Positions 48,270-57,100 of a stretch of DNA of 64,000 nt are shown in pieces; the first letter of the stretch is position 1, and each line of letters begins with the position of its first letter. Below the pieces are notes generated by a model. It ran no database searches. It was not told the origin of the DNA and worked only from the letters and a program-made list of their open reading frames with translations. The DNA lies in contig NZ_WSSB01000007.1 of the NCBI RefSeq assembly GCF_009831765.1, forward strand, positions 78,916 to 142,915, read 5' to 3'. The position numbers were made by a program, and so were the translations under genes. This DNA is from Craterilacuibacter sinensis (GTDB taxonomy: Bacteria; Pseudomonadota; Gammaproteobacteria; Burkholderiales; Chromobacteriaceae).

Positions 48270-49484
48270 ATGGGTAGATCCATTGTCCGTTTGCTGCTGG
48301 CGTGTGGCGTGATTGTGTCGCTGAGCATGGGTATACGTCACGGTTTCGGTTTTTTCCTGCCGCCATTGACGCAGGAATTCGGTTGGGGACGTGAGGCGTT
48401 TGCGTTTGCCATCGGCTTGCAAAACCTGGTGTGGGGGATGGCGCAGCCTTTTGCCGGCGCGCTGGCAGACCGTCATGGCCCGGGCCGGGTGCTGACAGCC
48501 GGTGCGCTGCTCTATGCCTTGGGTCTGTCGCTGATGACGCTTTCCGCTACCCCTGGCTTGTTTGCAGGTTCAGCTGGTCTGGTGCTGGGGCTGGCGCTGT
48601 CCTGCACCACCTATAGCGTGGTATTCGGCGTGGTTGGCCGTATCGTGCCGGCAGCCTACCGCTCACGTGCCATGGGGCTGACGGCGGCGGCTGGCTCTTT
48701 TGGCCAGTTTGCCATGGTACCGGCCACACTTGGCTTGATAGACGGCTTGGGCTGGTTACCGGCGCTGCTGATTCTGGCGGCCATGAGTTTGCTGATTCTG
48801 CCTTTTGTGCGCATACCGGCGGCGATGGATGCCAAACGTCCGCTCAGGGCGAACGGTTCGATACTGGCCGGTATGGTGCGGGTGTTTACGCTGGCATGGC
48901 AGGAGAAGGGCTTTCGCCTCTTGATGGTCGGCTATTTTGTCTGTGGTTTTCAGGTGGTATTTATCGGCGTTCATTTGCCGGCCTATCTGAAAGATCACGG
49001 CATGTCCGGTGCCACCGCCAGCCTGGCCTTGGCTTTAATTGGCCTGTTTAATATTTTCGGTACCTTTACCGCCGGCGAACTGGGTTCGCGGCGAAGCAAA
49101 CCGCATTTGCTGGCCGGCATTTATTTCACCCGCGCCATCGTGATCGGGCTGTTTTTGCTGTTTCCGCTGTCGACCCTGTCGGTCTCGCTATTTGCGGCCG
49201 CGATCGGGTTTTTATGGCTGTCCACCGTGCCCTTGACTAATGGCGTGATTGCCACTCAGTTTGGCGTGCAGCATCTGGGCATGCTGTCTGGTGCGGTGTT
49301 TTTATCACACCAGATCGGCAGTTTTCTCGGTGTATGGCTGGGCGGGCTGGTTTACGACACGACCGGCAGCTACCTGCCGGTATGGCTGATTGCCATGGCG
49401 CTAGGCGTGGTGGCCGGTCTGGCCAGCCTGCCGATACGTGAACAGCCATCGCGTGTGATGCAGCAGGCAGAGGCTGCAGGGTGA
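48270..49484 (+). CDS. MFS transporter
   Basis: 404 residues with 12 predicted membrane helices. The opening (SLSMGIRHGFGFFLPPLTQEFGWGREAFA, read in parts) and the loop 2-3 motif GALADRHGPGRVL are those of the oxalate/formate-antiporter-like or monocarboxylate-type MFS group. Substrate not predictable. GGGGGCGGC precedes the ATG. Its stop codon overlaps the GTG start of a 38-residue membrane peptide (GTGA), which suggests the two are made together. Confidence 0.85.
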   Translation: MGRSIVRLLLACGVIVSLSMGIRHGFGFFLPPLTQEFGWGREAFAFAIGLQNLVWGMAQPFAGALADRHGPGRVLTAGALLYALGLSLMTLSATPGLFAGSAGLVLGLALSCTTYSVVFGVVGRIVPAAYRSRAMGLTAAAGSFGQFAMVPATLGLIDGLGWLPALLILAAMSLLILPFVRIPAAMDAKRPLRANGSILAGMVRVFTLAWQEKGFRLLMVGYFVCGFQVVFIGVHLPAYLKDHGMSGATASLALALIGLFNIFGTFTAGELGSRRSKPHLLAGIYFTRAIVIGLFLLFPLSTLSVSLFAAAIGFLWLSTVPLTNGVIATQFGVQHLGMLSGAVFLSHQIGSFLGVWLGGLVYDTTGSYLPVWLIAMALGVVAGLASLPIREQPSRVMQQAEAAG

Positions 49485-49597
49485 AGCCTGTCTTGTGGTT
49501 GACGGTGTTTGTGTGGGTGCTTGTCTTGGTATTTCTCGCCTATTTGCAGCCGGTATTTATCATCGATGCCGCCAATGTGATTGCCGCGTGTAGCTAA
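49481..49597 (+). CDS. Small membrane peptide coupled to the MFS gene, 38 aa
   Basis: GTG start at 49481 overlapping the MFS stop (GTGA), with AGAGG 7 nt upstream, and stop TAA at 49595-49597. Begins MKPVLWLTVFVWVLVLVFLA and ends YLQPVFIIDAANVIAACS: one strong membrane helix of about 20 residues and a short polar tail. No family recognised. Translational coupling with a transporter is the pattern seen for small accessory subunits that stabilise a larger membrane protein; that role is inference. Confidence 0.5.
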   Translation: MKPVLWLTVFVWVLVLVFLAYLQPVFIIDAANVIAACS

Positions 49598-49751
49598 CAG
49601 CGCTTGGGCGAGGAATGAGCTTGTCCGGGGATAGCGCAAGGAAATGGCAGTCAGGGCCGCGCTTTTATTGCCGTGGCGCTTGCGACAGCAGCCCATCTCG
49701 CACACACTTATGCCATCGGTAAACAATAGTTTGTGATTGCGAAAGAGTCAT

Positions 49752-50825
49752 GTGTCAGACCATCTACTAAAACAGCATCGCGACGCGATCGATGCGATCG
49801 ATGTCGATATCCTTCATTTGCTCAACCAGCGTGCACTGCATGCGCGCGAGATCGGCGAAATCAAGGGCGGGGGCGTGATCTACCGGCCCGAACGCGAGGC
49901 GCAGGTATTGCGGCGCATTCAGGACCTGAACCCGGGGCCGTTGCCGGACGAGGCTGTGGCGCGCCTGTTTCGTGAAGTCATGTCCGAGTGTCTGGCGCTG
50001 GAAAAGCCTTTGTCCATTGCCTTTCTCGGGCCGGAGGGCACGTTCAGCCAGCTGGCGGCAACCAAGCATTTCGGTCATGGCGCCCATGTGGTGGCCTGTT
50101 CCTCGATAGACGAGGCGTTCCGCATGGTTGAAGCGCGCACGCTCGACTATGTGGTCGCGCCGGTGGAAAACTCGACCGAAGGAGCGGTCGGGCGCACGCT
50201 GGACCTGATGGTGACGACGCCGTTAAAGATTTGCGGCGAGGTGGTGCTACGCATCCACCACCATTTATTGCGTAAAACACCCGGTCTGGCCGGCATACGC
50301 CGTGTCTATTCGCACGCCCAGTCGCTGGCCCAGTGTCACGAATGGCTGAACAAAAACCTGCCGTCCGAGGTCGAGCGGGTGTCGGTTGCCAGCAATGCCG
50401 AGGCAGCGCGCCTGGCCAGCCTTGACCCGACGGCGGCGGCCATTGCCGGGCAGGCAGCGGCCGAGCGCTTCAATCTGGAGAAGCTGGCGGGCAGCATAGA
50501 AGACGAACCCAATAACACCACGCGTTTTCTGGTGCTGGGGTTTCAGGATGTGGGCGCCACTGGCAAGGACAGGACATCCATCGTGGTATCCGCGCCCAAC
50601 CGGCCCGGTGCTGTGCATCAGTTGCTGGCCCCGATTGCTGCCAGTGGCGTATCGATGAGCAAGTTCGAGTCGCGCCCTTCGCGTGCCGGGCTGTGGGATT
50701 ATGTGTTCTTTATCGATCTGGAAGGGCATTGCAGCGAGCCCCATGTGGCCGAGGCGCTGGAAGCGCTGCGCGCGCGCGCATCCTACGTCAAGTTGCTGGG
50801 TTCCTATCCGCAAGCGGTGATCTGA
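49752..50825 (+). CDS. pheA: Bifunctional chorismate mutase/prephenate dehydratase (P-protein)
   Basis: 357 residues from GTG at 49752 (AAAGAG upstream; no suitable ATG). Chorismate mutase AroQ domain (about 1-85, HRDAIDAIDVDILHLLNQR), prephenate dehydratase domain (about 90-270, IAFLGPEGTFSQLA; VAPVENSTEGAV; NNTTRFLVLG with the Thr-Arg-Phe signature) and ACT domain (about 278-355, SIVVSAPNRPGAVHQLL; KFESRPSRAGLWDYVFFID in part) for phenylalanine feedback. Makes phenylpyruvate. Groups with hisC and aroF as in the serC-pheA-hisC-aroF clusters of other proteobacteria, but a LOG gene intervenes and serC/tyrA are absent. Confidence 0.94.
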   Translation: MSDHLLKQHRDAIDAIDVDILHLLNQRALHAREIGEIKGGGVIYRPEREAQVLRRIQDLNPGPLPDEAVARLFREVMSECLALEKPLSIAFLGPEGTFSQLAATKHFGHGAHVVACSSIDEAFRMVEARTLDYVVAPVENSTEGAVGRTLDLMVTTPLKICGEVVLRIHHHLLRKTPGLAGIRRVYSHAQSLAQCHEWLNKNLPSEVERVSVASNAEAARLASLDPTAAAIAGQAAAERFNLEKLAGSIEDEPNNTTRFLVLGFQDVGATGKDRTSIVVSAPNRPGAVHQLLAPIAASGVSMSKFESRPSRAGLWDYVFFIDLEGHCSEPHVAEALEALRARASYVKLLGSYPQAVI

Positions 50826-50895
50826 GCGGCTGTGTTCTATCGGGGTTCTTGTGTCCTGCCAGGCGCAAGAACCTGTCAATTTTCAAGTGGTGTAC

Positions 50896-51486
50896 ATGAA
50901 ATCTATCCAATCGATCTGCCTGTTTTGCGGTTCGCGCCACGGCGCCCGTCCAGAGTATGCCGAAGCGGCCCGTGCATTTGGTTCTGAGCTGGCTAAGCGC
51001 GGCATTACCCTGGTGTACGGTGGCGGCAATGTCGGGCTGATGGGCGTGGCCGCTGATGCTTGCCTCGCAGCGGGGGGCAGGGTGATCGGGGTGATTCCCG
51101 AATTTTTGAAGTCCAAGGAAGTCGCCCATCTGGGGCTGACCGAGCTTTATATTACTGACAGTATGCATGCCCGCAAAGCTAAAATGGCCGAGCTGTCCGA
51201 TGCCTTTATTGCCTTGCCCGGCGGCTTCGGTACATTTGACGAGCTGTTTGAAATCCTGACCTGGGCACAACTGGCGGTGCACGACAAGCCGGTCGGCCTG
51301 TTGAATGTGGCCGGCTTTTTCGATCCGCTTTTGGCCATGACCCGGCATGCGGTGGATGAAGGTTTCGCCCGGCCGGAAAACCTGTCACTGTTTGCCGCCG
51401 AAAAACATCTGCCCGAGCTATTGCATGCGCTGGAAAACCATCAGCCGCGCCACACCCTCAAATGGGTGGATGCCAAGAACGGTTAA
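50896..51486 (+). CDS. LOG family protein (TIGR00730)
   Basis: 196 residues from the ATG at 50896. Lysine-decarboxylase-like fold with the LOG signature PGGFGTFDELFE (about 107) and CLFCGSRHGARPEY at the start; YGGGNVGLMG near 50. Family members release the free base from N6-modified nucleoside 5'-monophosphates (cytokinin activation in plants); in bacteria related proteins clear purine nucleotides such as AMP. Lies between pheA and hisC with gaps of 70 and 49 nt, probably cotranscribed, with no clear link to aromatic synthesis. Confidence 0.9.
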   Translation: MKSIQSICLFCGSRHGARPEYAEAARAFGSELAKRGITLVYGGGNVGLMGVAADACLAAGGRVIGVIPEFLKSKEVAHLGLTELYITDSMHARKAKMAELSDAFIALPGGFGTFDELFEILTWAQLAVHDKPVGLLNVAGFFDPLLAMTRHAVDEGFARPENLSLFAAEKHLPELLHALENHQPRHTLKWVDAKNG

Positions 51487-51535
51487 AGCACCTCGCCGTC
51501 CGTGCGGGGGCTCACAATAATCAACAAGGAAAACC

Positions 51536-52636
51536 ATGATGAATCTGGCTGAACGCGCGCCCGACTATATCCGTGCCATTGCGCCTTATCAGGCCGGCAA
51601 ACCTATTTCCGAACTGGCCCGCGAGATGGGGCTGGATGAAGCGGCCATCGTCAAGCTGGCCTCCAATGAAAACCCGCTGGGTTTGCCGCCCAAGGCGCGT
51701 GCAGCGCTGGAGGCGGCGCTGTCCGATTTGGCGCGCTATCCGGATGGCAACGGTTTCGCGCTTAAAGCGGCCATTGCCGAACGTTTTGCCGTCACGCAGG
51801 ATCAGGTACTGCTGGGTAACGGCTCCAACGACATTCTCGAACTGGTTGCGCGCACCTTTTTGCGCCCCGGCGACTCGGTGGTGTTCTCCGAATACGCTTT
51901 TGCCGTTTACCCCCTGGTGACGCAGGCGACCGGGGCGCGCGCCATTGAAGTGAAGGCGCGCGACTACGGACATGATCTGGATGCGATGCTTGCGGCGATC
52001 GAGCCTTCGACGCGGCTGGTGTTTATCGCCAACCCCAATAACCCGACCGGCACGCTGATCAAGCCCGGTGCCTTGCTTGAGTTTCTTGAAGCCGTACCCG
52101 AAGACGTGCTGGTAGTGCTGGACGAGGCATATACCGAGTATCTGGCACCCGAACTGCGCGCCGATGTAATCGGCTTTCTCGCCCGTTTCCCCAATTTGCT
52201 GGTGTCGCGCACCTTTTCCAAGGCCTATGGCCTGGCCGGTCTGCGCGTCGGTTTTGCGCTGGCCAGTGCCGCTATCGTCGGCATGATCAATCGCGTGCGT
52301 CAGCCTTTTAATGTGAATAGCCTCGCGCAGGCCGCAGCGGTGGCCGCGCTGGACGATGCGGATTTTCTGGCGCGTGCGGTGGCGCTTAACCGGCAGGGCA
52401 TGGCGCAGCTGACCGAGGCGCTGGCGCGGCTGGACTTGCCCTATATCCCGTCGTTTGCCAACTTCGTGACCTTCCATGTCGGCGATGCGGCGGCACTGAA
52501 TAGCTATTTCTTGCGCCATGGCGTGATTGTGCGTCCGCTGGCGTCTTACAACATGAAAAACAGCTTGCGCGTCAGTATCGGGCTGGAAGAAGAAAATGCT
52601 CGCTTTATCGAAGTGCTGGAAGCCGCGCTGCGCTAG
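51536..52636 (+). CDS. hisC: Histidinol-phosphate / aromatic aminotransferase
   Basis: 366 residues, class I/II PLP fold. [16 protein letters not shown] (about 40), [14 protein letters not shown] (about 90), [20 protein letters not shown] and the PLP lysine in [16 protein letters not shown] (about 227). HisC enzymes next to pheA and aroF usually act as imidazole-acetol-phosphate and aromatic aminotransferases (HisH-b/HisC2), so phenylpyruvate from PheA is a likely substrate. AAGGAAAACC precedes the two tandem ATGs at 51536/51539. A second, exported homologue lies at 60131. Confidence 0.92.
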   Translation: MMNLAERAPDYIRAIAPYQAGKPISELAREMGLDEAAIVKLASNENPLGLPPKARAALEAALSDLARYPDGNGFALKAAIAERFAVTQDQVLLGNGSNDILELVARTFLRPGDSVVFSEYAFAVYPLVTQATGARAIEVKARDYGHDLDAMLAAIEPSTRLVFIANPNNPTGTLIKPGALLEFLEAVPEDVLVVLDEAYTEYLAPELRADVIGFLARFPNLLVSRTFSKAYGLAGLRVGFALASAAIVGMINRVRQPFNVNSLAQAAAVAALDDADFLARAVALNRQGMAQLTEALARLDLPYIPSFANFVTFHVGDAAALNSYFLRHGVIVRPLASYNMKNSLRVSIGLEEENARFIEVLEAALR

Positions 52637-52676
52637 GCGCAGACTTGGGCTTTATGGATAAAGGGAGGGAGAGCGC

Positions 52677-53693
52677 ATGATTATCGTGATGGCCCGCGGT
52701 GCGGGTGAGGCCGCCATTGCTGCCGTGGTTGGCAAGATTCGCGCCCACGGTCTGTCCGAACATGTATCGCGCGGCACCGAGCGCACCATTATCGGCGCGG
52801 TGGGGGACGAGCGGGTGTTGTCGGCCGATATGTTCGAACTGATGGACGGCGTCGAGCGCGCCATGCGCGTGCTCAAGGACTACCGCCTGGTTGCGCGCGA
52901 GGTGCATGGCAGCGACAGTGTCGTGCACGTGCGCGGCATTCCCTTCGGTGGCAAGCAACTGCAGCTGATTGCCGGGCCATGCTCGGTCGAAACAGCGGCG
53001 CAAATGGATGCATCTGCTGCGGCCGTCAAGGCGTCGGGTGCGCGTCTGCTGCGCGGCGGGGCATTCAAGCCGCGCTCCAGCCCGTACAGCTTTCAGGGTC
53101 TGGGCGTGGCCGGTCTTGACTTGCTGCTGGAGGCGGGGCGTGCGCATGGCCTGCCGGTGGTAACCGAGCTGATGGATGTGCGCCAGCTGGACACCTTTCT
53201 CGAGTACGACGTCGATGTGATACAGATCGGCGCGCGCAATATGCAGAACTTCGATCTGCTCAAAGAGGTCGGGCGCATCAACAAGCCGGTGGTACTCAAA
53301 CGCGGCATGGCCGCGACGGTCAATGAGTGGCTGATGGCGGCCGAATACATTGCCGCCGGCGGCAACCACAATATTATTTTCTGTGAACGCGGCATCAGAA
53401 GCTTCGAGACGGCTTACCGCAATATGCTGGATGTGTCTGCCATTGCGCTACTCAAGCGTGAAACCCATCTGCCGGTGATCGCCGACCCAAGCCACGCCGG
53501 CGGCAAGGCGTGGATGGTGCCGGCGCTCTCTATGGCGGCGCTGGCTGCCGGTGCCGATGGCCTGATGATAGAAGTGCATCCGCAGCCGGCCGAAGCCTTG
53601 TGTGATGCCGATCAGGCACTGGATCCGCAAGCGTTTGCCCAGCTGATGCAGCAACTGGCTGTGCTGGCCCCGGCCTTGGGGCGTGAACTGTAA
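52677..53693 (+). CDS. aroF: 3-deoxy-7-phosphoheptulonate (DAHP) synthase, class I beta with regulatory domain
   Basis: 338 residues. An N-terminal ferredoxin-like (ACT-like) regulatory domain (about 1-70, GKIRAHGLSEHVSRGTERT in part) is followed by the TIM barrel: LIAGPCSVET (about 98), GARLLRGGAFKPRSSPYSFQG (in part), DVIQIGARNMQNFDLLKE, VVLKRGMA, FCERGIRSFE and PVIADPSHAGGK. Condenses erythrose-4-phosphate and PEP, the first shikimate step. Good ribosome site (GGGAGGGAGAG). 40 nt after hisC and 12 nt before the OsmC gene. Confidence 0.94.
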   Translation: MIIVMARGAGEAAIAAVVGKIRAHGLSEHVSRGTERTIIGAVGDERVLSADMFELMDGVERAMRVLKDYRLVAREVHGSDSVVHVRGIPFGGKQLQLIAGPCSVETAAQMDASAAAVKASGARLLRGGAFKPRSSPYSFQGLGVAGLDLLLEAGRAHGLPVVTELMDVRQLDTFLEYDVDVIQIGARNMQNFDLLKEVGRINKPVVLKRGMAATVNEWLMAAEYIAAGGNHNIIFCERGIRSFETAYRNMLDVSAIALLKRETHLPVIADPSHAGGKAWMVPALSMAALAAGADGLMIEVHPQPAEALCDADQALDPQAFAQLMQQLAVLAPALGREL

Positions 53694-53705
53694 AGGGGAG
53701 TCGAG

Positions 53706-54149
53706 ATGGCAGGAGAGTTGCATGTATCGCTGCAGCAGGTCGAGCATTACCGCTTTGCCAACGAGTTTGGTCATGGCGCGCCGGTATTGCTGACTGACGA
53801 GCCGCCGCCTCTGGGGGAGGATAGCGGTCCTTCGCCATCGCAGTTGCTGGTGGCTGCGGCGGCCAATTGCCTGTGCGCCAGCTTGCTGTTTGCCTTTGGC
53901 AAGTTCAAGCAGGATGTTGCGCCTTTGAGCGCCGAGGCCAGTTGCGTGCTGGGGCGTAATGCACAGAAGCGTTTGCGCGTCGAATCGATAGCCGTCACGC
54001 TTAAGCTGGGCAAGCCGGCGGCCACACTTGCCCAGGTAGAACGGGTATTGGCCAGCTTCGAGGACTATTGCACCGTCACCCAGAGCATACGGCAGGGCAT
54101 CACGGTGGACGTGGTGGTGCTGGATGTGGATGGCTCCCGGCTGAAATAG
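53706..54149 (+). CDS. OsmC family protein
   Basis: 147 residues with the OsmC/Ohr fold: GPSPSQLLVAAAANCLCAS (about 41-59) carrying the first reactive Cys, and FEDYCTVTQSIRQGI (about 119-133) carrying the second. Such proteins reduce organic peroxides with a Cys pair or act on other thiol-reactive compounds; this copy also lacks any partner gene. GGGGAG ribosome site; follows aroF by 12 nt, so it is probably the last gene of the pheA-hisC-aroF run. The following 197 nt are AT-rich and without genes. Confidence 0.87.
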   Translation: MAGELHVSLQQVEHYRFANEFGHGAPVLLTDEPPPLGEDSGPSPSQLLVAAAANCLCASLLFAFGKFKQDVAPLSAEASCVLGRNAQKRLRVESIAVTLKLGKPAATLAQVERVLASFEDYCTVTQSIRQGITVDVVVLDVDGSRLK

Positions 54150-54346
54150 CGATGCGGTCGATGGAGCAGGGCTTGGCGTAGCGAGTGGCTTTGGTGATTA
54201 ATTTTACGAAATTAACAAATTGAGCAACTTATACCTAAGCTATTCTTTATTCGGGCAATAAAATTAATGTTTTTGGCATTATTTTGGTTAAGGCGAAATC
54301 GGCTGGCAGTTAAAATGCAGCTACCGCTTTATTCGATAATGATGCC

Positions 54347-55294
54347 ATGCCCACTAGCCCTTGCGTATTGTCCCGCCTGACTTACCCCATGCTGGTGCTG
54401 TCCATTTTGATGTGGTCGAGCAACTTCATTGTCGGGCGCGCATTGGGCGGCAGTATCGGGCCGTTTACGCTGGCTTTTGCCCGCTGGATGCTGGCGCTTT
54501 TGTGTCTGCTGCCTTTTGCCTTGCCCCGTTTTCGTCAGAGTTGGCCGCTTGTCCGCGCGCAGTGGCGGGTGTTGTTGATGCTGGGTCTGACCGGCATTGC
54601 CTTGACCAATACGCTGCTGTATATCGCCTTGCGCCATACAACGGCCACCAATGCGGTGGTGCTTAATAGTCTGACACCGGTACTGGTGCTGGTGCTGGGG
54701 GCCGTGCTCAGTCGCCAGGGGCTGACACGCAAGCAGGTAGCCGGCATGTTGCTGGCTTTGGGCGGGGCGCTGGTGATTGTGCTGCGCGGAGACTGGCATG
54801 CGCTGTTGCGCTTTCACTTGGGTATCGGGGATGTGGGGGTGCTGGCAGCCGGCCTGTGCTGGGCTTGTTACACCGTAGGCTTGCGCAAGCTCAAGCCCGG
54901 CATTCCCGCCGTGCTGCAGATGACGATCCTGTTTGCCATTGGTGTGGTGCTGTTACTGCCTTTTGCCGGGTATGAATGGTATCGCGGCCAGAGCTTGCCC
55001 ACGGCCGGCACTGGCACGGTATTGGCGCTGATTTATCTTGGCGTTTTCCCGTCCATTCTGGCTTTTCTGATGTACAACCGGGCCATTGCCGTGATCGGCA
55101 GTACACGCGCAGCCAGCTTTCTTTATCTGATGCCGGCATTCGGTGCCTTATTGTCCATTTTGTTGCTGGGGGAGGCCGTCTATGCCTACCATGCCGTGGG
55201 TCTGGCGACCATTTTCGCCGGTATTGCCGTCAGCTCGCTGCCGGATGGGATTTATCGCCGTTTCCTGTTTGAAGTCGGGCGCAAAGCGGCATGA
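54347..55294 (+). CDS. DMT/EamA family exporter
   Basis: 315 residues with ten predicted membrane helices in two EamA repeats. Repeat 1 opens with ILMWSSNFIVGRALGG and includes ALRHTTATNAVVLNSLTPVLV; repeat 2 includes GLCWACYTVGLRKL and GSTRAASFLYLMPAFGALLSILLLGE, the standard last-helices motif. Exports amino acids or metabolites in known cases; substrate unknown. No clear ribosome site before the ATG at 54347, so the start may be the later ATG at 54389. Confidence 0.88.
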   Translation: MPTSPCVLSRLTYPMLVLSILMWSSNFIVGRALGGSIGPFTLAFARWMLALLCLLPFALPRFRQSWPLVRAQWRVLLMLGLTGIALTNTLLYIALRHTTATNAVVLNSLTPVLVLVLGAVLSRQGLTRKQVAGMLLALGGALVIVLRGDWHALLRFHLGIGDVGVLAAGLCWACYTVGLRKLKPGIPAVLQMTILFAIGVVLLLPFAGYEWYRGQSLPTAGTGTVLALIYLGVFPSILAFLMYNRAIAVIGSTRAASFLYLMPAFGALLSILLLGEAVYAYHAVGLATIFAGIAVSSLPDGIYRRFLFEVGRKAA

Positions 55295-55359
55295 TGCCTT
55301 ACAATAAGCTACTTTGTAACGGGCGGCCTTGAGCTGCCCTTTTCAGTTGGAGTGGTTTC

Positions 55360-56088
55360 ATGGAATCTGTCCGTATATCCAAGCGCCTTGCCGAACTCGG
55401 GCTGTGTTCGCGCCGCGAGGCAGACAGCTATATAGAGCAGGGCTGGGTCAAGGTGGACGGGCAAGTCGCCGTGCTTGGGCAAAAAGTCGTTGCCGGTCAG
55501 CGCATCGAGCTGGATAAGCGCGCCAGTCAGGCGCAGGCGCGCCGGGTGACGGTGCTGCTGAACAAGCCCATCGGTTATGTGTCCGGTCAGGCAGAAGACG
55601 GCTACGAGCCGGCCTCGGTTCTGATTACGCCGGACAATCAGTGGAAGGGTGACCAGAGCGGTATCCGTTTTGCCCGCGAGCACCTGAAAGGATTGGCGCC
55701 GGCTGGCCGTCTGGATATCGACTCCATCGGCTTATTGGTACTGACGCAAGATGGTGTGGTGGCCAAGCATCTGATCGGGGAAAATTCTTCGGTCGACAAA
55801 GAGTATCTGGTGCGGGTGTCTGGTGCCTTGTCGGCACAGGGTCTAGCGCTGCTGAATCACGGTCTGGAGCTTGATGGCAAGAAATTGCTGCCGGCGCAGG
55901 TTGCCTGGCAAAATGAAGACCAGCTGCGGTTTGTGTTGCGCGAAGGCAAGAAGCGCCAGATTCGCCGCATGTGCGAGCTGGTGGGTTTGCGGGTTATCGG
56001 CTTGAAGCGGGTGCGTATCGGCAAGGTCATGCTGGGCGATTTGCCGGTAGGCAAGTGGCGTTATCTGGCCGCCGGCGAGAAGTTCTGA
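55360..56088 (+). CDS. rluF: RNA pseudouridine synthase, RluF-like
   Basis: 242 residues. N-terminal S4 RNA-binding domain ([21 protein letters not shown], about 5-25 in part), then the RsuA/RluB/E/F catalytic domain with the Asp in [19 protein letters not shown] (about 110-128, in part), and a conserved end [19 protein letters not shown] (in part). RluF modifies U2604 of 23S rRNA near the peptidyl-transferase centre. It is shorter than E. coli RluF (290), lacking its basic tail. RsuA-like 16S specificity is possible but the S4-first layout and spacing fit RluF. Confidence 0.85.
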   Translation: MESVRISKRLAELGLCSRREADSYIEQGWVKVDGQVAVLGQKVVAGQRIELDKRASQAQARRVTVLLNKPIGYVSGQAEDGYEPASVLITPDNQWKGDQSGIRFAREHLKGLAPAGRLDIDSIGLLVLTQDGVVAKHLIGENSSVDKEYLVRVSGALSAQGLALLNHGLELDGKKLLPAQVAWQNEDQLRFVLREGKKRQIRRMCELVGLRVIGLKRVRIGKVMLGDLPVGKWRYLAAGEKF

Positions 56089-56107
56089 TTGAGATGGGGT
56101 AGGTCAA

Positions 56108-57100
56108 ATGAGCAAGCTGTGGCAATGGATCATGAATATCCTGGGTTTGGGGCACGAGCAGCGCGAGCTGGAGGTGTACTTCCAGACGCTGGTGCAGGTG
56201 GCTGAACCCAAAATAGAATTATTGCCCGGCTGGCGCGACCGTCTGAAAACGGGCGTCGTGCGTTCGCGCGCCTACGCCGAAACTTTGGCGGGCAGTCTTG
56301 CGCCGGCGCTGGACTTGTCGCCGCAAGGCTATAACGTCGATCGCCGGGTTGGTCTGCTATTCGCGACCCCGGATGTCCTGCTTGGCGTGCTGGATGGCAG
56401 CAAAGCCTTGCACGAGTATTTCCTGCATGCAAGCCATGGCGATGAAGCCTATGCCTTGCTGGTGATGCAGTGTTACCAGAAGCGTCATTTCGGTAGCGCC
56501 TTGCGCAATGGCCAGTTGCTGGATGATGTTGCGCAGACGGTGGTCAGCTTTGGCGGGCACAGGCTGGTAGGTATCTGCAATAGCGAACAAGGTTTGCGGC
56601 AGGAGGCGGTGCAGCGTGCGTTTCATGCCCTCGCCGCCGTGGCAGCACGGCGTATCGCCTTGCAAGCAGGGCGTTTGCAGAGTCTGAATACGGAAAAAAC
56701 CCAGGTGGAGCTTAAGCTGGCGACCCTGTCAGGCAAGGCGGTGGTGGTGGATGCCACGCCTGGAAACGAGCGCCTGCCTGACTCGCGGGCCGAGTTGCTG
56801 GCCTATCTCGCCGAGATTGATCAGGAATTGGCCGAACTGGCGCCGATAGCTACGCTGGAAGGCAAGCTGGAGGTAGTGAAGCGGGTCAGCAATGCGCCGG
56901 AGCAATATCTGGCAGTACGCAACGAGCAGTTGCTGCTTGACCGCATGGGGATCGTGCGCTCGCCCGGTGATGGCGAAGATGGTATTGCACTGAGTATGGA
57001 AACGGTGACCTTTGGCCGGATCGAACCTATGGAGCGGGTGGTGGTGCCGGTGCGCATCACCCGGCAGGCTTTGAAGGCCTGGCGCGAACGCCTGGCTTAA
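56108..57100 (+). CDS. Conserved-looking protein of unknown function, 330 aa
   Basis: No family recognised. The N terminus (MSKLWQWIMNILGLGHEQRE) is mildly amphipathic rather than a signal peptide. The middle is alpha/beta; a helical heptad-like stretch runs about 175-215 (RRIALQAGRLQSLNTEKTQ) and 225-260 (ELLAYLAEIDQELAEL), and the last 40 residues return to beta (VTFGRIEPMERVVVPVRIT). No catalytic motif stands out. GC and codon style match neighbours. It follows rluF by 19 nt and converges on the next gene with a 4-nt overlap (TTAA, each strand's stop). Confidence 0.7.
   Translation: MSKLWQWIMNILGLGHEQRELEVYFQTLVQVAEPKIELLPGWRDRLKTGVVRSRAYAETLAGSLAPALDLSPQGYNVDRRVGLLFATPDVLLGVLDGSKALHEYFLHASHGDEAYALLVMQCYQKRHFGSALRNGQLLDDVAQTVVSFGGHRLVGICNSEQGLRQEAVQRAFHALAAVAARRIALQAGRLQSLNTEKTQVELKLATLSGKAVVVDATPGNERLPDSRAELLAYLAEIDQELAELAPIATLEGKLEVVKRVSNAPEQYLAVRNEQLLLDRMGIVRSPGDGEDGIALSMETVTFGRIEPMERVVVPVRITRQALKAWRERLA

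Noticed and set aside
49370-49726. 118-residue minus frame across the MFS end
   Set aside because: Antisense to the MFS gene and the coupled small peptide; no sensible composition.
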